Source: a virus
IMG/VR virus record: IMGVR_UViG_3300007539_000185
Span: 1-25,446 of that record
Direction: 5' to 3' (one strand)
Length of the DNA: 25,446 bases
A model generated the notes under the pieces. It was not told where the DNA came from and searched no databases. It saw nothing but the letters and a program-made list of their open reading frames with translations. Numbering within the stretch: the stretch's first letter is position 1; every line of letters begins with the position of its first letter. Made by a program: the position numbers and the translations under genes. Positions 15,046 through 22,465 of the stretch are shown here, piece by piece.

Positions 15046-16047
15046 AACATCAGTTCCTTTCAGTGAATTTGGTTTTATACGACCACTATCTCTAACTCCA
15101 GAACCATAACCTCTCACACTACTTAAAATTGCTCCTGGTGCTGAAAATGTTTCGGATGAAAACTCAAATCTATAGATAGTGGATTTTGCTCCTGGGCCAT
15201 TACCACCAATATAACCATATTCTTTAACAGAAAAATCTATTCCTGCCGCTATTATTTCAGGTACTCCTGTAGTTGCCGCAACAGTTTCTGAAGAAAAATC
15301 TAATCGGTCAACAGTACAAACAACCGGTGTCAAACCACCAACAATATAACCATGTTCTGAACTCTCAAAAGAGTTAACGTGACTTCTTCCAACTGTCAAT
15401 TGACCCTCAACAGGAGGAACACTTCCAGTTTCTGTAGAAAAATCCATCCTATCAATTGTAGAATGTCTGACTGGAGGTGGAGTAGAAAATCCTCCACAAA
15501 AATATCCATATTGAGAACCAGATACACCTGCAAGAAATCCTCTATTTTGTGTCAGATTTGAAGAATCTGTAGACATTGTTTCTGATGAAAATTCAAGTCT
15601 ATGAATATTACACACATAAGGAGCAGCACCACCACCAAAATATGCATATTGTGGGGTAGAAATTGATGCCATATTGTCCTGAACGGCAGGTAGTGTTGTA
15701 GAAATTTGTGTGATCCCCAACGTGCCATCAAGTTCGTGTGAAAAATCAATTCTACGTATGTGATTTTGTGCTGCAGGGCTAAGTCCTCTGGTGTCACCTC
15801 CAGCAAGATAACCATATTCTGGTGAAGAAGCTTCTACCGTATCCGAAATTGCTTGAGCATTACTATATTGACTATAGTTAGGTGGTTGACTTACTGTTTC
15901 CGTTGCTATCTCAAATCGATCAATAACTGACTCTGCATATCCGGGAGGAGCTACACCACCAACAAAATAACCATAATTCGTAAATTCTGGCCAGGTTCTA
16001 TCTATTTGCTCTGTTCTTACATCTGATAAACCAAAAACTCCAGACAT
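14164..16047 (-). CDS. Double kelch-like propeller fibre protein
   Basis: A 627-residue paralog of the two other kelch-like proteins. Its start MSGVFGLSDVRTEQ and TWPEFTNYGYFVGG correspond to their N-terminal cap. Twelve blades are countable. Six are divergent; then comes a linker near residues 315-336 (KGTDVDGVPISSTYGYF), almost the same as in the 9671 paralog. The last six are regular, with CTIDRLDFSNETTSAPSS and LTQAR segments. Variable loops between GG and CTIDR include FVPPVV, FIPPVYV, VSSPSIYV, FAPPVV and SPFA. The protein stops at GVSN. Kelch propellers commonly bind proteins or glycans, so an adhesin role is inferred. It is followed directly by the GT4/FkbM gene. Confidence 0.85.
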   Translation of the reverse strand: MSGVFGLSDVRTEQIDRTWPEFTNYGYFVGGVAPPGYAESVIDRFEIATETVSQPPNYSQYSNAQAISDTVEASSPEYGYLAGGDTRGLSPAAQNHIRRIDFSHELDGTLGITQISTTLPAVQDNMASISTPQYAYFGGGAAPYVCNIHRLEFSSETMSTDSSNLTQNRGFLAGVSGSQYGYFCGGFSTPPPVRHSTIDRMDFSTETGSVPPVEGQLTVGRSHVNSFESSEHGYIVGGLTPVVCTVDRLDFSSETVAATTGVPEIIAAGIDFSVKEYGYIGGNGPGAKSTIYRFEFSSETFSAPGAILSSVRGYGSGVRDSGRIKPNSLKGTDVDGVPISSTYGYFAGGAIPTPSSYINRISFSDETVVALSSRLTQARQYSAGVSNSNYGYFGGGSPFACTIDRIDFSNETVAVPPVGDQLTQKRYSAAGVSNSNYGYFGGGFVPPVVCTIDRLDFSNETTSAPSSNLTQARQYSAGVSNFNYGYFAGGFIPPVYVCTIDRLEFSNETVAVPPVGDQLTEKRGNFAAVSNSNYGYFAGGVSSPSIYVCTIDRLDFSNETVSEPSSNLTQARYGAAGVFNFNYGYFGGGFAPPVVCTIDRLEFSNETTSAPSSNLTQARNGAAGVSN

Positions 16048-16067
16048 TTATTAGCACACTATTTTTT

Positions 16068-16727
16068 TTATTTATTCTCCTGGAAGACATGAGAACCAAC
16101 ATGACACAATTTAATACTTGTGTCTAACCATGATGTAAATCCAACACTACTTGCTCTCTCAAAGAATGAAAAATCTTCCGGTAAGAATGCCATATCTTTT
16201 TTGAGTTCATTAAAATAATGATATGAATTATGATATTCTGCTTCTGTGATTGGATAAGATGAGTGTCCCAGTGCAGGAGTATATTTTAAATCCTCATAGT
16301 TCTCACGAATTTTATCAAAAACTCTACGGTGAATAAGAGCAAACCCAAATCCAATATTGTCAATCTTAATCAATCCATCCTCTGCTAATGGTGGTTGCGA
16401 AATATTATAGTTGTATTGTAATGGAATACTCTTCATAGGATAAGCTCCACAAACAATATCTCTTTGATATGATAAAAGTTTTAATACATCTTGTGGTTCA
16501 AATCCAATGTCCGCATCAATAAACATCACATATTCATATTGTGTATTATTGATAAAGAAGTTGGCAATTCTTGACCGACCTTTGGTAATCAAACTCTCAT
16601 TTGCCAGAGTGATTAATCCATGATCAATTTGATTTGTTCTCAATTCTTTTCCAAGATTAAACAACCCTTTGGCAGTCTTATCACTAACCATTCCACCATA
16701 ACAAGGCAGTGCAATTAAAACGCTCAT
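16068..16727 (-). CDS. GT-A-type glycosyltransferase (Anp1/GT2-like)
   Basis: A 219-residue protein. The N-terminus MSVLIALPCYGG is the first strand of a GT-A fold. RSRIANFFINN and YEYVMFIDADIGF follow, with the DAD (residues 71-73) as the DxD-type metal/nucleotide-sugar motif. IVCGAYPMK and IDNIGFGFALIHRRVF complete the core, and FLPEDFSFFERASSVGF looks like the acceptor-side acidic motif. It should transfer a sugar from a nucleotide donor; identity unknown. Its ATG overlaps the TGA of the oxygenase gene (ATGA at 16724-16727), so the two products are made in step. Position right after the collagen-like fibre and before a kelch-like fibre suggests fibre decoration, though host-surface modification is equally possible. 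Confidence 0.85.
   Translation of the reverse strand: MSVLIALPCYGGMVSDKTAKGLFNLGKELRTNQIDHGLITLANESLITKGRSRIANFFINNTQYEYVMFIDADIGFEPQDVLKLLSYQRDIVCGAYPMKSIPLQYNYNISQPPLAEDGLIKIDNIGFGFALIHRRVFDKIRENYEDLKYTPALGHSSYPITEAEYHNSYHYFNELKKDMAFLPEDFSFFERASSVGFTSWLDTSIKLCHVGSHVFQENK
16069..16076 (-). promoter_or_regulatory. Late promoter core AATAAATA overlapping a stop codon
   Basis: AATAAATA fully matches NATAAATA. It is read as the end of the upstream glycosyltransferase gene (AAT AAA TAA), overlapping its stop, and lies 22 bases before the ATG of the kelch-like gene. Confidence 0.65.
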
Positions 16728-17302
16728 ACTATTAGTTCGATATTAAATGAGATTGAAATTCGTTCTTCATCAGATGTGTTTGGAAGAACAAAGTGTGGAA
16801 GCCAAGAAGGAAACAAAAGCAATTCACCAACTTTAGGATTGTATGCAAAGTATTCATCGTTCACAATACAAGACATTTGAAAATCCATCATTCTTGCAGG
16901 TCTTGGATCCTCAAAGTTAATTACATCTGTTCCCTGTGGCAATTGTATATAGTAAACTCCACTCATCCAACCAGATGGATGAACATGAGTAAAGTTCATT
17001 CCACCTTTTGGATTTATATTACCCCACATTGAACGAATCACCATCTGTGGACGATTCTTTGATAAATTTTCAATGATACTTTGAGTAACTGCTGTCGTCT
17101 TTTCTAATAGTGGTTTGAATATTTCATGTTCCCACAAATTGGTTTCACTCTGCCATCCACCACGATTACTCCTCACGGTTCCAGGTGTCTTTTTTGACAT
17201 ATCAATCAAAAAGTTTTTATATTTTTGATTTTCATCGTACTCAAAAATATCCACACTATAAAACTTGGTAGGAAAAATATCCCCCTGTTTAATATTAAAC
17301 AT
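16724..17302 (-). CDS. 2OG-Fe(II) oxygenase (2OG-FeII_Oxy_5 / TIGR02466-like)
   Basis: A 192-residue protein with the pattern of a small oxygenase family common in phages and marine bacteria. FTHVHPSGWMSGVYYIQLP (His106 and His108 region) is followed by VGELLLFPSWLPHFVLPN (distal His170) and ERISISFNIEL (Arg181, candidate 2OG ligand). The N-terminal WQSETNLWEHEIFKPL also fits the family. It presumably hydroxylates an unknown substrate. It starts 27 bases after the end of the collagen-like fibre gene and is ATGA-coupled to the glycosyltransferase. A fibre/oxygenase/glycosyltransferase order results, resembling collagen hydroxylation-glycosylation modules; that link is an inference. Confidence 0.88.
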   Translation of the reverse strand: MFNIKQGDIFPTKFYSVDIFEYDENQKYKNFLIDMSKKTPGTVRSNRGGWQSETNLWEHEIFKPLLEKTTAVTQSIIENLSKNRPQMVIRSMWGNINPKGGMNFTHVHPSGWMSGVYYIQLPQGTDVINFEDPRPARMMDFQMSCIVNDEYFAYNPKVGELLLFPSWLPHFVLPNTSDEERISISFNIELIV

Positions 17303-17321
17303 ATATTCAAATCAAATATTC

Positions 17322-17329
17322 TAATTATA
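17322..17329 (-). promoter_or_regulatory. Promoter-like TATAATTA next to a stop codon
   Basis: TATAATTA on the minus strand directly follows the TGA of the collagen-like gene and lies 20 bases before the ATG of the oxygenase gene. It differs by one base from the T4 late consensus TATAAATA, but it also contains a sigma-70 TATAAT. Which polymerase form would use it cannot be decided. Confidence 0.4.
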
Positions 17330-20300
17330 TCAGGTTATATATTTGCCCGCAACATTCACCGTTAAAGCATTTGCAACTGATGCTGTGGCAACAATCGTAT
17401 CAGTGGCTTCGATTCTCTTTTGTCTTGGAAGAATCTGAACATTACTGTTTTGAGGAATCGTAAGATTGTATGCCAGATATCCAACACGAACAGAACCACC
17501 TCTAAAAATAGAAATGGATGCATCAACATCTACAGTATCACTATAATTCGCAAGCACAATCGTATTGATTACTGATGGATTAGTGACAGAAGTAAAGACT
17601 GTTTGATCTGTGGTTGCAGTAATATTCGAACCGATTCCAATATAATCCGTTGCATCATCTTGCTTATATGTAATCCAACAATCAAGACCATTTGCAACTC
17701 CTGCAGGATTAGTTCCAATACCAGCATAAGAAGCAAAACGAAGATTGTCTGATGGATTTGCGACCAGTGGTTGATCAATAATTTCTAGTGCACCTTGATA
17801 AGGAACAATAATTTTATTCGTAATTGGAACATTCTGTCCACCATCATAATCCATTCTAGTGGTCACATACAAATCACTTGCCGTTACATTTGCGATGTGC
17901 ATACTTTCGATGACATATCTCTTACTTGCAGTTGCCGGGAAAGTAACACCAATAGCAGTGAATCCATCAATATCATCCGATGAAGAAGCATAAGCAGAGG
18001 TTGTGATTCCGGTGTCAAATCCACCACCACCTCCACCACCTTCACCAGCTGCACCCTGTGCACCTTCCGCACCTTGTGTTCCCAATGCACCTTGTGTTCC
18101 AGTAGCACCTTGAGTTCCGGTGTCTCCAGTTGTTCCGGTAGCACCCTGAGTTCCAGTGTCTCCAGTTGTTCCGGTTGTACCTTGAGTTCCCGTAGCACCC
18201 TGTGTTCCAGTAGCACCCTGAGTTCCGGTGTCTCCAGTTGTTCCCGTAGCACCCTGTGTTCCAGTAGCACCCTGTGTTCCAGCATCTCCTGTTGTTCCAG
18301 TTGTACCTTGAGTTCCCGTAGCACCCTGTGTTCCAGTATCTCCTGTTGTTCCAGTTGTACCTTGAGTTCCCGTAGCACCCTGAGTTCCTGTATCTCCAGT
18401 TGTTCCTGTTGTACCTTGAGTACCGGTAGCACCTTGAGTACCTGTGGCACCTTGAGTTCCGGTGTCTCCTGTTGTTCCCGTAGCACCTTGAGTTCCCGTA
18501 GCACCTGTGGTTCCTTGAGAACCTGTAGCACCAGTAGTTCCTTGAGTTCCTGTGTCTCCTGTAGTTCCGGTTGTTCCTTGAGTTCCAGTAGCACCTTGAG
18601 TTCCAGTGGCACCTTGAGTACCTGCTTCACCTGCATCACCTGTAGTTCCAGTAGCACCTTGAGTTCCAGTTGTTCCTTGAGCACCGGTATCCCCTTTATC
18701 ACCTGTTCTAGCAAAAGTAATTAAAACATCATCATTGTTTGTAAATGATGTCGCTCCATCTATTTGAGTTGATGTTACCGTATAATATTTTCCTTGAGAG
18801 TTATAACTTAGAGATGAAATAGTAAATAGAGCAAAAGTCGATGCATCATTCTTCAATGAAACCTTATAATGACCTTTAATTGTAGACGTTGAATCATCAA
18901 TAGTTGCTAAAAAGTCTGTCAAAACATTACTATCATCATCATCTTGATGGATATACATATCCAATCCACCACTAAATGGTGATTCACTAAATCTCAACTG
19001 CCCAGCAAGAATATTAGTAGCGTTAAGTGTTGAGTTAAACGTATAATCAAAAGTAGCACCACCAAAGTTTCCTGTTGCACCTTGAGTTCCATCAGTTCCT
19101 TGAGAACCTGTTGTCCCTTGAGAACCTGTAGCACCAGTAGTACCTTGAGTTCCTGTGTCTCCTGTGGTTCCGGTTGTCCCTTGAGAACCTGTGGCGCCAG
19201 TAGTTCCTTGAGAACCTGTGGCACCAGTAGTTCCTTGAGTTCCAGTATCTCCAGTAGCACCCTGTGTTCCAGTATCTCCAGTGGTTCCTTGAGAACCAGT
19301 AGTTCCTTGAGAACCTGTGGATCCTGTGGTTCCTTGAGAACCTGTGGCACCAGTAGCACCTTGAGTTCCGGTGTCTCCTGTTGTTCCGGTCGTACCTTGA
19401 GTTCCCGTAGCACCTTGAGTTCCTGTATCTCCGGTTGTTCCAGTTGTACCTTGAGTTCCCGTAGCACCCTGTGTTCCCGTAGCACCTTGAGTTCCTGTAT
19501 CTCCAGTTGTTCCGGTTGTACCTTGAGTTCCGGTAGCACCCTGTGTTCCCGTAGCACCTTGAGTTCCGGTGTCTCCTGTTGTTCCGGTTGTACCTTGAGT
19601 TCCGGTAGCACCTTGAGTTCCTGTATCTCCTGTTGTTCCAGTAGTTCCTTGAGTTCCAGTAGTTCCTTGAGTTCCTGTATCTCCTTTATCGCCAGTTCTA
19701 GCAAAAGTAACTAAAACTTGATCTCCATTTGAAAATGGATTAAGAGCACTACTATCAACAGTACTTATAGTAATCGTATGATATCCAGTTTGATCACTTT
19801 CTGCAGATATTGTTGATAGAATAAATGCACTAGCATCACCAATCTTTGTAATTTTTACATGACCTTTAATTGTTGATGTAGACGCATCAATTGTTGCAAG
19901 ATAAGAGGATATATCAGTAGCGTTTGTGGAATTATCATCGATATTAATTTGCGTTCTATCATTTTGATTGGATTGAAGCGAACCAACTATTCTTAAATTT
20001 CCTGATCCAGGATCAGAATCTTGAATTGACGAATCAAAATTATACTCAAATGATGCTCCACCAAAGTTTCCGGTTGTACCTTGAGTTCCATCAGTTCCTT
20101 GAGAACCTGTTGTTCCTTGAGAACCTGTAGCACCTTGAGTTCCATCAGTTCCTTGGGTTCCGGTAGCACCCTGTGTTCCCGTAGCACCTTGAGTTCCGGT
20201 GTCTCCTGTTGTTCCAGTTGTTCCTTGAGTTCCCGTAGCACCTTGAGTTCCGGTGTCTCCAGTTGTTCCGGTAGCACCCTGAGTTCCAGTGTCTCCAGTT

Positions 20301-22411
20301 GTTCCGGTTGTACCTTGAGAACCAGTGGCACCTTGAGTTCCTGTATCTCCAGTCGTTCCTTGAGAACCTGTGGCACCAGTAGTTCCTTGAGTTCCTGTAT
20401 CTCCTGTTGTTCCAGTAGTTCCTTGAGTTCCGGTAGCACCCTGAGTTCCGGTGTCTCCAGTTGTTCCGGTAGCACCCTGAGTTCCAGTATCTCCAGTTGT
20501 ACCTTGAGTACCGGTAGCACCTTGAGTTCCTGTTGCTCCAGTCGTTCCTTGAGTTCCAGTATCTCCAGTAGTTCCGGTAGTTCCTTGAGAACCTGTAGCA
20601 CCAGTCGTTCCTTGAGAACCTGTGGCACCAGTAGTACCTTGAGTTCCAGTATCACCTGTTGTACCTTGAGAACCTGTAGCACCAGTAGCACCTTGAGTTC
20701 CAGTATCACCTGTTGTGCCCTGTGTTCCAGTATCTCCTTTATCACCAGTTCTCGCAAATGTAATGAGTATGTTTTCATTATTGCTGAATGAATCTGCAGA
20801 ACCAGAAACTTTAGAGCAAGGAACTTTAAAATAACCAGTAGCTTCAGTTATAGCACCATCAATCGTAAATATAGCAAAATCACTTGGGTCAATATTATTA
20901 TAAATTTTAAAATGACCCTTAATACTTGAAGTAGAATCATCAATTGTTCTTAAAAAAGTTTGAATATCATCTTCATTTTTATCTTCATCATCAATATACA
21001 AGAAGTCAGCTGATGCTAATGAAGCATTATTAAACTTCAAAAACCCCTTTGTAGGATCAGAATCTGATGTATTTGTAGTAAAAAGGTAATCAAATGTTGC
21101 ACCACCAAAACTTCCCTCCGTTCCCTGAGTACCTATAGTACCTTGAGTTCCGGTAGTTCCTTGAGAACCTGTGGCACCAGTAGTTCCTTGAGAACCTGTG
21201 GCACCAGTAGTTCCTTGAGTTCCGGTGTCTCCTGTTGTTCCAGTTGTTCCTTGAGTTCCAGTAGCACCCTGTGTTCCGGTGTCTCCTGTTGTTCCAGTTG
21301 TTCCTTGAGTTCCAGTAGCACCCTGTGTTCCAGTATCTCCTGTTGTTCCTGTTGCACCTTGTGTTCCAGTATCACCAGTAGTTCCTTGAGTTCCTGTATC
21401 TCCAGTTGTTCCGGTTGTTCCTTGAGTTCCAGTAGTTCCTTGAGAACCTGTGGCACCAGTAGTTCCTTGAGAACCGGTAGCACCAGTGGCACCTTGAGTT
21501 CCTGTATCTCCAGTTGTTCCTGTTGTTCCTTGAGTTCCAGTAGCACCTTGAGTTCCGGTGTCTCCTGTTGTTCCCGTAGCACCTTGTGTTCCAGTATCTC
21601 CGGTTGTCCCTTGAGAACCTGTAGTTCCTTGAGTACCTGTTTCTCCAGTAGCACCTTGAGTTCCAGTATCTCCGGTTGTACCTTGAGAACCTGTAGCACC
21701 TTGAGTTCCAGTATCTCCGGTGGTACCTTGAGTACCTGTTTCTCCAGTAGCACCTTGAGTTCCAGTATCACCTGTTGTACCTTGAGAACCTGTAGCACCA
21801 GTAGCACCTTGAGTTCCAGTAGCCCCTTGAGTTCCTGCTCCAGTGGCACCTTGAGTTCCTAAGTCTCCTTGAATTCCAGTGGCACCCTGAGTTCCAGTAG
21901 CCCCTTGAGTTCCTGCTCCAGTGGCACCTTGAGTTCCTAAGTCTCCTTGAATTCCAGTGGCACCCTGAGTTCCTGCTCCAGTGGCACCTTGAGTTCCTTG
22001 AGTACCCTGAGAACCCTCAGAACCAGTTTGAGTAACCCAACTCAGATTTCCACTACCATCTGTTCTTAAAACTTGATCAACATCTCCATCATCAGATGGA
22101 AGAGTTAAAACATAATTTGAAGCGAGAGATGATGGAGATTCAATCTGAATATAATTATTTCCATTATCACTTCCTTCTTTAAGTTGTATATATCCAGCAG
22201 TATCTGTTCCGGCAATTCCTAAGATTTCTTTTGATGCAAGATAAGTATCTTCACTTGCAATAGAAGATCCTGTTCCAAGAATTCCTCCATTACCTGCACC
22301 ACTATCTCCTAAGTATAAAACCTTAGAACTCGTGTTGTAAATCGGTTCACCTTCATGAAAGATTGAGGTTACAATTCCAGAACCTCTTTTGATTTTAAGT
22401 ATATTACCCAT
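17330..22411 (-). CDS. Giant collagen-like tail fibre
   Basis: A 1693-residue fibre. Residues 1-130 form an N-terminal attachment region, with [30 protein letters not shown] and repeated ligand-like strands. It resembles the N-terminal domain of phage tropism determinants (Mtd_N-like). Four collagen-like Gly-X-Y segments follow at about 131-434, 557-780, 907-1113 and 1240-1457. They are separated by three copies of one roughly 120-residue beta-rich domain (FGGATFDY..., [12 protein letters not shown], ...[13 protein letters not shown]). A glycine run leads to a roughly 230-residue C-terminal head ([20 protein letters not shown] onward), probably the receptor-binding tip. The Gly-X-Y parts contain [12 protein letters not shown] and GSQ triplets and no proline. 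The late promoter is at 22458-22465; no clear Shine-Dalgarno. Confidence 0.92.
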   Translation of the reverse strand: MGNILKIKRGSGIVTSIFHEGEPIYNTSSKVLYLGDSGAGNGGILGTGSSIASEDTYLASKEILGIAGTDTAGYIQLKEGSDNGNNYIQIESPSSLASNYVLTLPSDDGDVDQVLRTDGSGNLSWVTQTGSEGSQGTQGTQGATGAGTQGATGIQGDLGTQGATGAGTQGATGTQGATGIQGDLGTQGATGAGTQGATGTQGATGATGSQGTTGDTGTQGATGETGTQGTTGDTGTQGATGSQGTTGDTGTQGATGETGTQGTTGSQGTTGDTGTQGATGTTGDTGTQGATGTQGTTGTTGDTGTQGATGATGSQGTTGATGSQGTTGTQGTTGTTGDTGTQGTTGDTGTQGATGTTGDTGTQGATGTQGTTGTTGDTGTQGATGTQGTTGTTGDTGTQGTTGATGSQGTTGATGSQGTTGTQGTIGTQGTEGSFGGATFDYLFTTNTSDSDPTKGFLKFNNASLASADFLYIDDEDKNEDDIQTFLRTIDDSTSSIKGHFKIYNNIDPSDFAIFTIDGAITEATGYFKVPCSKVSGSADSFSNNENILITFARTGDKGDTGTQGTTGDTGTQGATGATGSQGTTGDTGTQGTTGATGSQGTTGATGSQGTTGTTGDTGTQGTTGATGTQGATGTQGTTGDTGTQGATGTTGDTGTQGATGTQGTTGTTGDTGTQGTTGATGSQGTTGDTGTQGATGSQGTTGTTGDTGTQGATGTTGDTGTQGATGTQGTTGTTGDTGTQGATGTQGATGTQGTDGTQGATGSQGTTGSQGTDGTQGTTGNFGGASFEYNFDSSIQDSDPGSGNLRIVGSLQSNQNDRTQINIDDNSTNATDISSYLATIDASTSTIKGHVKITKIGDASAFILSTISAESDQTGYHTITISTVDSSALNPFSNGDQVLVTFARTGDKGDTGTQGTTGTQGTTGTTGDTGTQGATGTQGTTGTTGDTGTQGATGTQGATGTQGTTGTTGDTGTQGATGTQGATGTQGTTGTTGDTGTQGATGTQGTTGTTGDTGTQGATGATGSQGTTGSTGSQGTTGSQGTTGDTGTQGATGDTGTQGTTGATGSQGTTGATGSQGTTGTTGDTGTQGTTGATGSQGTTGSQGTDGTQGATGNFGGATFDYTFNSTLNATNILAGQLRFSESPFSGGLDMYIHQDDDDSNVLTDFLATIDDSTSTIKGHYKVSLKNDASTFALFTISSLSYNSQGKYYTVTSTQIDGATSFTNNDDVLITFARTGDKGDTGAQGTTGTQGATGTTGDAGEAGTQGATGTQGATGTQGTTGTTGDTGTQGTTGATGSQGTTGATGTQGATGTTGDTGTQGATGTQGATGTQGTTGTTGDTGTQGATGTQGTTGTTGDTGTQGATGTQGTTGTTGDAGTQGATGTQGATGTTGDTGTQGATGTQGATGTQGTTGTTGDTGTQGATGTTGDTGTQGATGTQGALGTQGAEGAQGAAGEGGGGGGGFDTGITTSAYASSSDDIDGFTAIGVTFPATASKRYVIESMHIANVTASDLYVTTRMDYDGGQNVPITNKIIVPYQGALEIIDQPLVANPSDNLRFASYAGIGTNPAGVANGLDCWITYKQDDATDYIGIGSNITATTDQTVFTSVTNPSVINTIVLANYSDTVDVDASISIFRGGSVRVGYLAYNLTIPQNSNVQILPRQKRIEATDTIVATASVANALTVNVAGKYIT
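18040..22020 (-). repeat. Collagen-coding 9-bp-periodic repeats in four blocks
   Basis: Low-complexity repeats of Gly-X-Y codons make up four blocks, interrupted by unique DNA at about 20735-21110, 19685-20070 and 18695-19070. The blocks create long false open frames on both strands (for example Ser/Cys-rich frames on plus and Leu/Glu/Val-rich frames on minus), which are artefacts. Codon choice alternates (gga/ggt/ggc/ggg, act/aca/acc/acg), so the repeats are not perfect at DNA level. Confidence 0.9.
21810..21965 (-). repeat. Perfect 78-bp tandem duplication in the collagen gene
   Basis: Positions 21810-21887 and 21888-21965 are identical, encoding the same 26-residue collagen unit twice. 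A partial third copy continues into 21966 and beyond. Identity including synonymous positions indicates a recent unequal exchange. The unit carries one-residue interruptions of the Gly-X-Y register (GAG within ATGAGTQ). Confidence 0.9.
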
Positions 22412-22457
22412 GTGAGTCTATAAGGTTACACGTTTACAATTTAATATCATCAAAGTA

Positions 22458-22465
22458 TATTTATT
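22458..22465 (-). promoter_or_regulatory. Late promoter core AATAAATA touching a stop codon
   Basis: AATAAATA on the minus strand overlaps the last base of the TAA stop of the coiled-coil protein gene (TAAATAAATA) and lies 47 bases before the ATG of the collagen-like fibre. It is a full match to NATAAATA. Confidence 0.65.

Noticed and set aside
7034-16047. A diversity-generating retroelement acting on the fibre loops
   Set aside because: No reverse transcriptase, template repeat or adenine-biased variable repeat is visible in the window. Repeat shuffling explains the loop differences.
18074-21862. Long open frames on both strands inside the collagen-coding blocks (Ser/Cys-rich on plus, Leu/Glu/Val-rich on minus)
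   Set aside because: They are by-products of the 9-base Gly-X-Y periodicity, which lacks stops in several frames. They end at the unique insert domains.
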